This document shows positions 27,201-36,173 of a stretch of DNA of 64,000 nucleotides, piece after piece. Position 1 is the first letter of the stretch. Each line of letters starts with the position of its first letter. The stretch covers positions 42,142 through 106,141 of IMG/VR virus record IMGVR_UViG_3300026521_000161; one strand, written 5' to 3'. Position numbers and translations under genes: made by a program. This stretch comes from a virus. Under the pieces are notes generated by a model that ran no database searches, was not told the DNA's origin, and was given only the letters and a program-made list of their open reading frames with translations.

Positions 27201-27694
27201 ATAAATCAGTTATTACTAATGACGATGGTCATATTTTAACAATCGATAATGTTAGTGATTTAGATAATAGAAAACATTATGAAAGTAATGTGGTTAGTAA
27301 AACAGTGGGCATTGATGGTAATATTTTAGACAGTACATTACAAAACGGTAAACCATATGGTAATGGTGTAATACTTACTAATACGGGTATCGATACTATA
27401 GAAGATGACATAGGTAAATATGAAGATGTTAATATAGATAATGATAATAAGAATAAAGATAGTAGTATAGTAGCTAAAGAAGAAACTATTGATATAGATA
27501 TATTAGAAGGTTCTAGTCAGAATGGTAAACCATATGGTAGTAATATTACTACAACAGATACAAGCGTTAATACTACAGATGATGATGTTGTTGTAGAGTT
27601 AGTAACAAAACCTAGTTATAGAAAATATAGCGATACAGAAGTTGAAACGGATATAGAAGATATTATTGTCGATTTAACATTCGAAATAAAGTAA
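24239..27694 (+). CDS. Large hypothetical virion-type protein, 1151 aa
   Basis: Starts after CAAGGAGTTAGTT, with a TTGAGAAACAA element upstream, and runs as a single-gene unit to the 27697 hairpin. It is Tyr/Asn/Asp-rich without membrane segments. Near the C-terminus two copies of a repeat unit containing QNGKPYG are visible (about bases 27310-27440 and 27490-27610), each preceded by a D-I-L-(D/E) stretch and followed by a T-D-D acidic stretch. The tail part is low-complexity and acidic. Function unknown; the size and location opposite the portal and near tail genes suggest a structural or tail-associated role. Confidence 0.75.
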   Translation: MFDITKYFKSTIDLVNSLTIKIDEISKHFNYQYYIKNGLEVPIFYKDKYFLNLAGIRGELDPQVYIRDASTGTDIEITVENLNNNIWIKRELNKYGELFNSLCNSYHGMSVYIRGCINPIKLDDLKATPNYRLLYFNKDLIADNELYLISEIEHFVSVYMNTYHNPNYMLDALYLPQLLFNLYQSLVMYILTKRLENIFSNKVDRFHIDNFLSSYKNIYEVMDVFDKPTELYVYGNIRRFKTNLGKNEILEEMLYKIYDRNSYGIGGLSFNKEVPVLIEDAKNDYKRAYFEDKYNFRVSKANNSLYNMDGVELSLEEVINLEHIAELVNDDNLLSDSYNILTKQESFFLKGQGYDTKTKTFLLDKPERISTHSNNVVISSLSNMLSYLNKSDSFLYIDYINPYNHKLYKLNASDIKNILLANVLNMYKLEGVITIELEGIYNVNADKDSILSKTWHKADNTNIYDFITENPDNTMLRSGMIKEYFTLINGVERRMWYMISNLDDLMLKNDVRIMSKYLFLTETMTVDVNEVNKYIEDNDLVPFTLDCNLTTMISLLEFITGLDLEPDKSVIDRFKKLIEFFNKTTSYTIQLLYDTEFKHTFVNNVTKTNLNLGYKPLMEVKAAEWYKYEQAEYIIRSYNMEADSLDIKDNQINTVFNISKSVRQQCYMLPDDIIKDVMLMGHSYRRPIPYSTSRLSLTRVNDGGIETVTNTKSVNIVPNVKKELSVSFIEDSVMSTNILISDSPYNRFHDYGTRNGYFTSVLDNNDMDINNKVLDSVITSMSGSKVSIGEDRIVEPLPVYARRSYHDFISTPSSKTEHALDNMVMFLDKEVESLDVKYVNPLSVKSIHDDFISYDLTSSTHEYMRSLTQVITGLYSTTILDNSDLSYFNKDIETVQKITQGIDDVEYDDISSISPSAVRYSYRSMFNPSSGFRTEYYKDTKFYIEDEKQVDVSKLKYSTVYADIMELNSFRLDTSNPLVLKYRTNNDNKSVITNDDGHILTIDNVSDLDNRKHYESNVVSKTVGIDGNILDSTLQNGKPYGNGVILTNTGIDTIEDDIGKYEDVNIDNDNKNKDSSIVAKEETIDIDILEGSSQNGKPYGSNITTTDTSVNTTDDDVVVELVTKPSYRKYSDTEVETDIEDIIVDLTFEIK

Positions 27695-27696
27695 AC

Positions 27697-27726
27697 ATAG
27701 TATATAGGGCTATCCCTATATACTAT
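27697..27726. terminator. Bidirectional hairpin terminator
   Basis: 13-bp perfect stem (27697-27709 / 27714-27726), loop CTAT, between convergent genes. Confidence 0.8.
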
Positions 27727-28391
27727 AAGTTTATTTTTAAATGCATACCGTTAAAGTATGATTTTAATGTTTTTGTAGATGTGACTCCTGTAGAATATTC
27801 TTCCACAAATTCATTACTAACATTACCATATTTTAATAAAGCCTGTTTCATAGCACGCATACTACCCTCATCGCCACCTCTATATTTTATGAACTCCTTA
27901 ACACTTTCATCCATTCCCATAGATACTAATAACTGTAACTCTGGATAAGATATAGACGATGATTTAGAAGGACCACTAACTTGCCCAGTTAATATATCTC
28001 TAACTTTATCACTTTCACTAACACTTAAACCTTTAGCTATAGTTTGTTTCATTCTACGCATTGGCGCTAAATGAACCATAACAGGATATTTAGTTTTACG
28101 TCTAGGGTCATTGTCAGTCGGTCCTATCAATAGTTTAGGGAAGAAGTTATGACCTAAATCTTCACCAACTTTCATATTGTTCTTGACACTAACCTTAGTA
28201 TCTTCTATACCATGTCTTATGATAACAGGTAAGATAAATTCGCCATCTCTTAACTTAGACATAAACTCATCAAATTCCTTATTATTCATCTTCTTGAACA
28301 TATCTTTATATAACTCTACGTTATGATCAGTTACAGTTAACTTCTTTATATTCTTTAGTATAAATTCTTCTACTTCTTTTCTTTTACTCAT
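27723..28391 (-). CDS. Hypothetical protein, 222 aa
   Basis: AAAGGATTTTTTC precedes the ATG. A basic, helical protein with MKRMKQTIAKG-like segments (residues about 109-119 read MRRMKQTIAKG) and no recognised domain. It is separated from the 241-aa gene by a perfect hairpin at 28407-28435, so it may be expressed at a different level from the rest of the minus-strand series 30931-28417. A structural or DNA-associated role cannot be told apart. Confidence 0.72.
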   Translation of the reverse strand: MSKRKEVEEFILKNIKKLTVTDHNVELYKDMFKKMNNKEFDEFMSKLRDGEFILPVIIRHGIEDTKVSVKNNMKVGEDLGHNFFPKLLIGPTDNDPRRKTKYPVMVHLAPMRRMKQTIAKGLSVSESDKVRDILTGQVSGPSKSSSISYPELQLLVSMGMDESVKEFIKYRGGDEGSMRAMKQALLKYGNVSNEFVEEYSTGVTSTKTLKSYFNGMHLKINL

Positions 28392-28406
28392 GAAAAAATC
28401 CTTTAC

Positions 28407-28435
28407 CTATATACCGTTAGATTAACGGTATATAG
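28407..28435. terminator. Intergenic hairpin, probable terminator/attenuator
   Basis: 13-bp perfect stem (28407-28419 / 28423-28435) with a GAT loop overlapping the stop of the 241-aa gene and followed on the minus strand by the ribosome site of the next gene; may give partial termination or set an mRNA end. Confidence 0.65.
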
Positions 28436-29142
28436 ATTTTATCAACATCTTGCGACCCAACATACATAACACTATAAAAACCATTACTAGTTTGTAGTAG
28501 TGTATGGAACGGTAACTCTTTTGGATCCCATGCAGTAAATGCACTTGTATCTAAAACTAATAAAGGTAATAAGCTTTCCTCATTATACAGACTGCCTCCA
28601 TCTATATCGAGTTTGTGTCTATTCGGTATACTACGTACCTTAACGCCCTTAAGCTCGATAGTTTTGATAGTTACTGTGTCTCCGAAATCTGTATCAGGTG
28701 TAGCTAAGTTAAATAACCTACGGTTAGGACCCATACTTAATACTTCTTGATTAGAAACATTGTCATATACAGCTGGAAATAGACTAACCTTGCTATTAAC
28801 ACTTAAACCCTTAAGATAGTCAGATGTTACAGTTTGTGAGACAGGCATCGTTGTCACATATCCTGTTGTATCTGGTACAAAATATAATGAATATAGACCA
28901 GCTACTTTAGACTCAAGATTGACTAACTTTTTAAGCTCTATATCACCATTATATAATCCATGATTCATATCTAAATTATCAACTGTTTCCGTTAGGATAG
29001 TTTTATTATCTATAAAACTATCAGGAAACGTTAGGAATGGTAATGTATCTAAGCTTTTAAAAACTATATCTAAATCACTATCATCTTTAACTAGATTACC
29101 ATCACTATCTAATGCTCCTACTTTTACTTTATTTAAACTCAT
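28417..29142 (-). CDS. Hypothetical protein, 241 aa
   Basis: ATAAGGAAACATC precedes the ATG, 10 nt after the 123-aa gene. A beta-rich protein with segments such as VTIKTIELKGVKVRSIP and GFYSVMYVGSQDVDKIYIPLI; no membrane helix or catalytic motif. Lies in the unit headed by the RecA/UvsX-like ATPase. Not recognised; possibly a virion or baseplate adaptor by composition. Confidence 0.72.
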   Translation of the reverse strand: MSLNKVKVGALDSDGNLVKDDSDLDIVFKSLDTLPFLTFPDSFIDNKTILTETVDNLDMNHGLYNGDIELKKLVNLESKVAGLYSLYFVPDTTGYVTTMPVSQTVTSDYLKGLSVNSKVSLFPAVYDNVSNQEVLSMGPNRRLFNLATPDTDFGDTVTIKTIELKGVKVRSIPNRHKLDIDGGSLYNEESLLPLLVLDTSAFTAWDPKELPFHTLLQTSNGFYSVMYVGSQDVDKIYIPLI

Positions 29143-29151
29143 GATGTTTCC

Positions 29152-29523
29152 TTATATTAAATCATTTTTAATAAGTGTCGGTATAATATGTTTAGACACG
29201 ACTCTCTTCCATTGTTTTAGCTCAGACGTATATGATAACAGAACGACCATAGGCGTTAAGTTAATGTCATTGCTAGAACACAGTTTCAAAACATGTGTTA
29301 GCAATGCTCTGTTTAAAGTAACCCTTTGTACATAATCATTTTTAAAAAGGATGTTCTTATCATATTGACCAACGCTTTTATAAAGCCTATCTCTTATATC
29401 TTTTTTTTCTATTTTACTAAGAACATCATTTATAACTGTTCCTTGTTTAACATTTTTACTTAATAGTTCCTCAGCGTTCTTTCTTAGATTCTCTTGTAAC
29501 TCTATAAAGTTAGTTGTCTCCAT
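29152..29523 (-). CDS. Hypothetical protein, 123 aa
   Basis: The start overlaps the last 14 nt of the RecA/UvsX-like gene, with TTGGAGG upstream, so the two are coupled. A helical, charged protein (MYKSVGQYDKN-type middle reads YKSVGQYDKNILFKNDYVQR) with no known motif. Coupling suggests a partner of the ATPase, for example a loader or regulator; this is inference. Confidence 0.7.
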   Translation of the reverse strand: METTNFIELQENLRKNAEELLSKNVKQGTVINDVLSKIEKKDIRDRLYKSVGQYDKNILFKNDYVQRVTLNRALLTHVLKLCSSNDINLTPMVVLLSYTSELKQWKRVVSKHIIPTLIKNDLI

Positions 29524-30931
29524 CTTTAACCTCCAATTTTTTATTATACCAATATGGTTTCTTTTTCTTACTTCTTATAAGTAATAAATCTAATGTAGAT
29601 AGGAATGGTTTTAAGTTTGGGTCATATTGTTTAATAGCCCACCAACCTCTTGTATCTAATAATGTATCCCAATCATAACCTAATGCTTTAATATCATCAT
29701 AGAGCTCTTTAGGCGTACAATAGAGATGTTTATACTGTGGCATATACATTTTCATCTGTAATAACTCAGATGTAATATTAACAGCTCTTCTTAATTTCTC
29801 ATCCTCATCTAGTTTACCTCTAACTGTAGTCCTACTTAACTTAACGCCAGGATATAGTGATAATTCATAAAATCTAACATTACCCTCTAAGCCGAACTTA
29901 TTATTTTTAATAAATAGGAATTCAGTTAACGCTGGTAGAACTCCTTCTCTCTGACTGATAACTAAATCAACTACTATACCACTAGGACCAGATTTTGATC
30001 TTAATACCTGGAAATGAACAGTATTTAAATCTGTATTAACATCACCATTTTGTATAGGAAATTCGGGTTCCTTAGTTCCTTGGTTTATAAGTGGCCTACT
30101 ACCATACGTGCTCCATAAATGTGTCGCTAAGAAGTTTATCTTATCACTAACTCCTTTTATTTTATCACCTTGTTTAAGATATGATAATGCTTTTTTGGGC
30201 TGTGGTGCGAATGGTCCTGTAGCCATATTGATCTCTTTACCTATGTGTGCTGTGAACAAGAAATTAACATTAGCGTTGGTACTCACACGAGGTAAATCTT
30301 TCATAACTTTAGTCTTAAGTAAACCTTGCTGCATGAAAACAGTATTTGTATTGTTAATGTCTTTTTCTACAGACTCTATAGTAGACGCACCTTCAGCTTC
30401 TGATAAACTATCTATCTCTATAGAGCTAGGTATAGGAAGTTCTAATTCCTTACCCGTTATCATATTCTTAAACCCTTCATATTTTACATATTCAGATTTA
30501 TTTTCCTGTTTCTTCTTAGCATTTTCCTGTACAAGTTTAAACCAATCGTCCAGATATAATTCTGATTTACTAATAATACTCCATACATCAGGATTATATA
30601 AAGGATTGTCTTCTATATTTTCAAAACGTTCTGCTAGCTTATTAAACCTTTCCAAATTTAAAGCCATGTTATCTTCTGTGTCGTAGGTATGCATAGGTAT
30701 AGTTAACCCGCCAGCACTTAATCTATTAGTAGCCTGTAACATTAAATAATGTATAATGGTAGATTTAAAGTTATTCCCCATGCCAACAACACCAACAACA
30801 CCGCTGAGACCGCCATTAAGTATCTTCTCACCACGCATACCCGTAACAAAATTACCTGTAGGTATATCCATAAGTGCTCCAACATTTATTAATGGTCTTA
30901 AGAACATTGGGTTATTTGATTTTATATTCAT
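29510..30931 (-). CDS. RecA/UvsX-like P-loop ATPase
   Basis: 473 aa. Walker A is GMGNNFKST (residues 50-58), close in form to the T4 UvsX loop with its FKS ending; HTYDTEDN (81-88) fits the strand with the catalytic Glu after Walker A; IEIDSLSEA (171-179) fits Walker B; NFLFTAHIGKE (223-233) fits the following sensor strand. These proteins form filaments or rings on single-stranded DNA for recombination and recombination-dependent replication. A DnaB-type replicative helicase of the same fold cannot be excluded, as no clear N-terminal DnaB domain or UvsX C-terminus is recognised. First gene of its minus-strand unit, after CTAAGGAATAAAC. Confidence 0.68.
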   Translation of the reverse strand: MNIKSNNPMFLRPLINVGALMDIPTGNFVTGMRGEKILNGGLSGVVGVVGMGNNFKSTIIHYLMLQATNRLSAGGLTIPMHTYDTEDNMALNLERFNKLAERFENIEDNPLYNPDVWSIISKSELYLDDWFKLVQENAKKKQENKSEYVKYEGFKNMITGKELELPIPSSIEIDSLSEAEGASTIESVEKDINNTNTVFMQQGLLKTKVMKDLPRVSTNANVNFLFTAHIGKEINMATGPFAPQPKKALSYLKQGDKIKGVSDKINFLATHLWSTYGSRPLINQGTKEPEFPIQNGDVNTDLNTVHFQVLRSKSGPSGIVVDLVISQREGVLPALTEFLFIKNNKFGLEGNVRFYELSLYPGVKLSRTTVRGKLDEDEKLRRAVNITSELLQMKMYMPQYKHLYCTPKELYDDIKALGYDWDTLLDTRGWWAIKQYDPNLKPFLSTLDLLLIRSKKKKPYWYNKKLEVKDGDN

Positions 30932-31031
30932 GTTTATTCCTTAGTTTTTACTCTTCATACCTTACCTACTATATAAAAAGATACAGCCTTACGGCGTTAT
31001 CATTTGAAAAAAATTTATTAAGGAGATCGTT

Positions 31032-32855
31032 ATGATTTATAATATCCCGAAGTGGCCAGAAGATAGTGAAGTTAACCACACGAAGACTACATGGGTTTTG
31101 GCTAGAGATGAGAAGTTTGAGAACATTGAAGAAGAGTTAGATGAGAGTGAAGAGGCGCTGTTAACATGGGAAGTTGACAAACTTATACCTACTGGTGAAA
31201 TATGGTATATTAAAGCATTACGTAAATTAGAAGATGAAGATGGTAATGATTTAAACAATACTAACTGGATAGGCCCTAAACCAGTTTTTAACGAAGAGTC
31301 GAATGTTAATGAATATTTAGCTCCAAAGTTCTATATAGATACTCCGTATGTGGCTGATGTTGTATATAAAGATAATGAGGAACTTAGTTTCACGCTAACT
31401 CCAGTTAAAACAAATGTTGGCTATGTTAGTACTATATTAACTATAGAGAATAGTTTAGGAGAAACTCTTTTAACAAAGTATGTAGATCTCAGAGAGACAA
31501 ACAACATTATAGCTGTCACGAATGATGATATTGATTTATCTGAATTAGACGATATCAGAATAACGATAATCCATACAGGAACACAATCTACCATATCAGC
31601 TCCTGTTACTGAAGTGTTGAATTTAAAAAATGCGTACTTTAAAGTTGTTGGTAATACAAAAGATTTAGACCCAACATATGTTAATACACTACGCTTGGTT
31701 TCTACTACATATATAGGTGTTACTGCTAAGGCCGCTAAGATCATAAATAGATCGGGATCTATTATTTCATACTGCGAAATAAAAGATAATGTTATTTTTA
31801 TAGATAATTCTTTAGACTTTGATAAAGAATATATCTTAGATCTAGATGTAGAATATACTAAGTCTTCTGGTGAAAAAGAAATTTCTAAGAAATTAATTAT
31901 ATTAACTACAAGAGATACTGACGAGATTGTCGCATATAATCCTAATAGAACATATGAAGAGACATTTGAAAAAGTTTCTAATACTATCTATAACGAGGAG
32001 ACATATAGTTTCGATCTAAATCGATCGTTTAATACAGAAGAGATGTTTACATATTCAACACCTATCCCTGACATTAACACAGGTAAAGTCAGCCTTTATG
32101 GTTTAGATAAAAAGAATATCCTAATTAGTAAACATATAGAAAATGTTTTAGAAAATGACAGCGAGTTCACATTCAAACTTTTAACAAAAACTAAAGGTTT
32201 AGTACAAACTAAGAATGATGATGGGTATCTTGTTTTAACTCCTTTTACATTCGACCCGTATACTGATAAGTTTACGATGGGTGATGAAATGGTTACTGAA
32301 CTTTTATCAGACTCAGCTACTATGAACAAAGTAGCTCAAATATCATCCGGTATATATGTTATTGGTATTAATAAAGATGATGATAAACTATTAGATGTTT
32401 TTAAATATGATATTAACGATAGTTCGTTAACTAAACAAACGTCAAGTACTTTAACAGAAAGTTGTACTGATGTAACAATAGCTGGTTTAGGTACAAATAG
32501 GGTTTTAGTATTACAAAAAGGCGATGGCGCCTATAGAACTATGTTATATAGTGCTTTAGAAAATTATTGCAATATTTCTGTTGTTCTCCCTACAGAATTT
32601 AGAAATAAAAATCTATTAGTATCACCGTTAGTAAATGGTAATGCTGTTATATTTAAGAACGATGTTTCTGCTGACGGCTTTAACTGTTTTGTGTATGATG
32701 ATAAAGCAGAAGTTACTAGAACTATAAAAGTTGACACTGGTTCTGATGATAAAACTGTTACGAATATCGTGACTCTTAAGAACGGTGATGTTCTTTCTAT
32801 AGTTAAAAATGAAGAGACCGAAGAGACACAAGCTGAGTTTTGGATGTTTAAATAA
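31032..32855 (+). CDS. Tail/virion-associated protein candidate, 607 aa
   Basis: Starts after TTATTAAGGAGATCGTT with a TTGAAAAAAATTT element upstream. The protein is beta-rich with repeated domains of about 90-100 residues (DTPYVADVVYKDNEELSFTLTP; SKKLIILTTRD), Ig- or fibre-like in style, followed by a C-terminal segment with kelch- or propeller-like short strands (SSGIYVIGINKDDDKLLDVFKYD; NIVTLKNGDVLSIVKNEET). It directly precedes the sheath-tube pair and has its own terminator. A fibre or decoration role is inferred from composition and place; no family is recognised. Confidence 0.7.
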   Translation: MIYNIPKWPEDSEVNHTKTTWVLARDEKFENIEEELDESEEALLTWEVDKLIPTGEIWYIKALRKLEDEDGNDLNNTNWIGPKPVFNEESNVNEYLAPKFYIDTPYVADVVYKDNEELSFTLTPVKTNVGYVSTILTIENSLGETLLTKYVDLRETNNIIAVTNDDIDLSELDDIRITIIHTGTQSTISAPVTEVLNLKNAYFKVVGNTKDLDPTYVNTLRLVSTTYIGVTAKAAKIINRSGSIISYCEIKDNVIFIDNSLDFDKEYILDLDVEYTKSSGEKEISKKLIILTTRDTDEIVAYNPNRTYEETFEKVSNTIYNEETYSFDLNRSFNTEEMFTYSTPIPDINTGKVSLYGLDKKNILISKHIENVLENDSEFTFKLLTKTKGLVQTKNDDGYLVLTPFTFDPYTDKFTMGDEMVTELLSDSATMNKVAQISSGIYVIGINKDDDKLLDVFKYDINDSSLTKQTSSTLTESCTDVTIAGLGTNRVLVLQKGDGAYRTMLYSALENYCNISVVLPTEFRNKNLLVSPLVNGNAVIFKNDVSADGFNCFVYDDKAEVTRTIKVDTGSDDKTVTNIVTLKNGDVLSIVKNEETEETQAEFWMFK

Positions 32856-32865
32856 TTTTTTATAA

Positions 32866-32897
32866 TATAACCCATAGATTAATTTCTATGGGTTATA
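32866..32897. terminator. Plus-strand hairpin terminator
   Basis: 13-bp perfect stem (32866-32878 / 32885-32897) followed by a T-run at 32902-32907; ends the 607-aa gene before the sheath gene. Confidence 0.8.
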
Positions 32898-32960
32898 GTT
32901 ATTTTTTCCGTATTGTATGATGATTTTTAATTGTCCACTTAAACTATTAAAGGATGTAAT

Positions 32961-35090
32961 ATGAACGCAAATATTGTTAACGCTACTCCGCAGATTATCC
33001 AGTTAGGTGCTAAAGACATGTCTATGAAACCGACTCCTCCTAAGGAGATCGTGATTCCTACACATTTACCACTTATTTTTGGATTCGCTTCTGCAGGGCC
33101 AGCTACAAAAGAGCTCGTTGATGGAGCTAGACTAATTGGTCTCTATGGTGAAGAGACTTTCGATAGAAGTAAACCTTACTTTAATCATGGTGCTAGAATG
33201 GCTGAACTTATGTCAGCGGCAGGAAATGCTATGATGTTTACTAGAATCATTCCTAGTGATAATGATACTATCGCTAACTTTACATTATATTTAGATGTAC
33301 TAAATGATGATGTAGATGTTCTTAAAAGAAATGATGATGGTTCTATCTACTACGATGAAAATGGTGACCCAGAAGTTGTAGAGACTGTTAAAGGTTATAA
33401 ACTTAAAGTTATCGCTGAATTCAACGATGATGATGATGAAGATACACCTTTTGGCATCAAAAAATCAAAAACAGGTTATATGAAAGATGGTGATGATAAC
33501 TCATCTACTATGTATCCTATCTATGAGCAACGTGCTGCTTATAAAGGTAGTCCATATAATAACGTAGGTATCGCGATCGGCCTTCCTACTAACGATGACT
33601 TACAACAAGCGTATAAAGAAGGTAACCTTTCATTACCATATGAGTTCTCTTTATATAAACGTGCTGATGAAGATAGTACAGGTGTTAAAGTAGCATCACT
33701 TGCTGGTAACAAATCACAACAGTTTATCTTAGCTAGAGAAGCTAAAGATCCTGTTACAAATATGAGAGTTGACTTAGAGTCAGTTATGGGTAATTGGTAT
33801 AACTTAACTAGTCCATTACGTGATCTAGTTTATCCTAAAGTTAGTGCTCCGTACATTTATGAAGATAACCTTAACCTTATTGCTGATAAAGTTATGGAAG
33901 TTGAAGCAAGTTATGTTAACGCTGATGTAGAAACTAAATCAGGCGCTACAGTAAATACTTCTGCATGGATGGATTATATTCCTGGTGTTGCTGCTAGTAA
34001 ACAAGCTAAGATCTCTAACTTATTTACAGCTATGTCTACTAAGCGTACTCCTAACTTCACATTCATCATTGATGAAGATGCTGATGTTACAGAAGATAAC
34101 CAAGAACAAGTGTTCTTATCTAGTACTAACCCTATTTACTTCAAAAACGGTAAAGACGGTACTCTATCTGAAGAAGAGTTCGAAGCAGGTGTTGCTAGAT
34201 GGATGGATAAATATGTAGATAATAATTCAGAAGTTATCGATACAGCTATCAACCTTGAGAGTGCGTTATGGGATTCTGGTTTTACTTTACCTACAAAAGA
34301 AAAACTTGTTAATTTTATTTCACTTCGTAAGGATACTTTCTTAGGTCTTTCTACTAGAGTAGATAACCTTGGTGACAAATATGAAGATCTTATCACACAG
34401 CGTGCTATCGGTCTTAACTTAAAAGCTAGATTAGGTTTAGCGCCTGAGTCTACTTTCTTCGGTACTCCTGTTACAAGAGGTATTGTTGTTGTTGGTTCTG
34501 GTAAAGATAGTTTAGATCCGTCTAACAGACGTTATGGATTACTACATGATATCGCATATAAAACAGCGAGAATGATGGGCGGTAAGGAATGGAAGAAATC
34601 TCTTTTATTCGATAGAGGTGAAAGAAACACTATCGTTAACTATAGTGATATTGAACCAGCTTCAGTTCCAAATGGTATCAAAGCTGACTTATGGAATATT
34701 GGTCTTAACTGGCCTATGCCTATGGATAGAACAACTTACTATTTCCCAGCTATGCAATCTGTTTATGATAACGATTCATCGTCTATGAACAACATCTTTA
34801 TGGCTTTAGCATTAACTACAACTGTTAAAGTTGCTGATGCTGCAGGTAGAAAATTTTCAGGTAACATCGAGTTATCTCCTAGCCAATTAACAGAGGCAGT
34901 TGAGAACTATATGAATGGTGAACTTAAAGGTAAATTTGCTGGCGTTATCACTGCTGTTGCTAAAGCAAGCATCACAGATTATGATGCGGCTAGAGGTTAC
35001 TCATTCTCAGTAGTAACTAAACTTGGTGGTGATATCATGACTACAGTTATGTCTCACTACACTGAGATCTGGAACAAAGCAGATATGTAA
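32961..35090 (+). CDS. Contractile tail sheath protein
   Basis: 709 aa. The N-terminal part (PTHLPLIFGFASAGPATKELV...AARMAELMSAAGNAMMFTRIIPSD pattern, residues about 31-97) is typical of jumbo-phage sheath proteins, with the sheath-type start-up domain binding its neighbour. The C-terminal region (GIKADLWNIGLNWPMPMDRTTYYFPAMQSVYDND, and a final helix-strand segment) fits the conserved C-terminal sheath domain that makes the inter-subunit handshake. Base composition shifts to more frequent C- and G-ending codons, as expected of a highly expressed gene. Followed 41 nt later by the tail tube gene, the standard order. Leader CTATTAAAGGATGTAAT. Confidence 0.82.
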   Translation: MNANIVNATPQIIQLGAKDMSMKPTPPKEIVIPTHLPLIFGFASAGPATKELVDGARLIGLYGEETFDRSKPYFNHGARMAELMSAAGNAMMFTRIIPSDNDTIANFTLYLDVLNDDVDVLKRNDDGSIYYDENGDPEVVETVKGYKLKVIAEFNDDDDEDTPFGIKKSKTGYMKDGDDNSSTMYPIYEQRAAYKGSPYNNVGIAIGLPTNDDLQQAYKEGNLSLPYEFSLYKRADEDSTGVKVASLAGNKSQQFILAREAKDPVTNMRVDLESVMGNWYNLTSPLRDLVYPKVSAPYIYEDNLNLIADKVMEVEASYVNADVETKSGATVNTSAWMDYIPGVAASKQAKISNLFTAMSTKRTPNFTFIIDEDADVTEDNQEQVFLSSTNPIYFKNGKDGTLSEEEFEAGVARWMDKYVDNNSEVIDTAINLESALWDSGFTLPTKEKLVNFISLRKDTFLGLSTRVDNLGDKYEDLITQRAIGLNLKARLGLAPESTFFGTPVTRGIVVVGSGKDSLDPSNRRYGLLHDIAYKTARMMGGKEWKKSLLFDRGERNTIVNYSDIEPASVPNGIKADLWNIGLNWPMPMDRTTYYFPAMQSVYDNDSSSMNNIFMALALTTTVKVADAAGRKFSGNIELSPSQLTEAVENYMNGELKGKFAGVITAVAKASITDYDAARGYSFSVVTKLGGDIMTTVMSHYTEIWNKADM

Positions 35091-35131
35091 TCTGCGTTCC
35101 AACAATATAAAAATAAAACAAGGAGTCTAGA

Positions 35132-36115
35132 ATGGCTGATACAGTAAATGGAATGAGTGATATTGGTACTAATACACGTCTATTGAACTTTGATGGGTCA
35201 AGAGTTTCTAATGTTGAAGGCGAGAGCTTTTACGCTGAAGACTTAGCGACTATGGACCTAAGATACGGTGGTCAATGGGGTGCGTTACCAAGAATCGGTG
35301 GGGTAGACTCAGATAAGCCTATCCATGAGTGGATGCATGAACAATCTTACTTACGTAGAGATGTAGTTCCTGTGTTATTACAAGCACCAAAAGGTTTTTC
35401 ATTATTACCTAATGGCGATGAATGGCAAGAAGCTATTAAAGCCCTATTTGAAGTACATGCTAAAACTATTGAAGGTCTTAACTCTTCTTTAACAGTTGAG
35501 CACGCTGAGCACGCTATGGGTATCTCTGGTGCTAACATGAGAGAGGTAGCTAATGTTAACAGAGAAGCTTCATCTGTAACACTTGGTGGTATCGTTGAAA
35601 AATATGGTAATCCATTTGAAATCTTATTAGATGTATGGATCAGATATATGTTAATGGATCCTGATAGTAAAGCACCTCTTATTACTAGAGTAGCTTCTGC
35701 TGATACATTACCAAAAGCATGGACTGCTGAATGGTATTCTGCTACAGTTATCTTTATCGAACCAGATCCTCTATATAGAATGCCTGTTAGAGCATGGTTA
35801 GTTAGTAACTTATACCCAAGTGCTAATCCTGATATTATTGGTGGTAAAGATAAATCTGCTGGTAGAGCTATCAAAGAGATCTCTATCGATATGGGAGGTT
35901 TTGCATTACCACATACTAACAAACGTGTTAAAGCGTTAGCTAGTAAAATCATTACTAACCTTAAACTTTGGGAAAAAGATCCTGAAGATATCTTACTACC
36001 TGCTGATAGTGTAGACACTAATCTTGAAAATGTACAAGATATGGATATCTATTACGATGGCGTAAAAGGCGGTTCGAGTAAAGCTGATGGATCAGATGGT
36101 TCAGCTACTGCATAA
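35132..36115 (+). CDS. Tail tube protein
   Basis: 327 aa, immediately after the sheath gene with ACAAGGAGTCTAGA upstream. The size and position match the tube (inner tail) protein of phiKZ-type myoviruses, which stacks in hexamers inside the sheath. The segment WYSATVIFIEPDPLYRMPVRAWLVSNLYPS, with later KEISIDMGGFALPHTN, gives the strand-rich barrel expected of tube proteins. The C-terminus is short, Gly/Ser-rich and disordered. Highly expressed codon pattern as in the sheath. Confidence 0.78.
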   Translation: MADTVNGMSDIGTNTRLLNFDGSRVSNVEGESFYAEDLATMDLRYGGQWGALPRIGGVDSDKPIHEWMHEQSYLRRDVVPVLLQAPKGFSLLPNGDEWQEAIKALFEVHAKTIEGLNSSLTVEHAEHAMGISGANMREVANVNREASSVTLGGIVEKYGNPFEILLDVWIRYMLMDPDSKAPLITRVASADTLPKAWTAEWYSATVIFIEPDPLYRMPVRAWLVSNLYPSANPDIIGGKDKSAGRAIKEISIDMGGFALPHTNKRVKALASKIITNLKLWEKDPEDILLPADSVDTNLENVQDMDIYYDGVKGGSSKADGSDGSATA

Positions 36116-36129
36116 AAAAATAAAAAAAA

Positions 36130-36161
36130 ATATACAGATACGGATATCCGTATCTGTATAT
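36130..36161. terminator. Bidirectional palindromic terminator
   Basis: Perfect 32-bp palindrome, the longest in the window, between the tail tube gene and the convergent 149-aa gene. Confidence 0.85.
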
Positions 36162-36173
36162 GCAGCTTTAATG

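Noticed and set aside
30108-30686. 192-codon plus-strand frame opposite the RecA/UvsX-like gene
   Set aside because: Shadow frame; the minus-strand protein has clear ATPase motifs.
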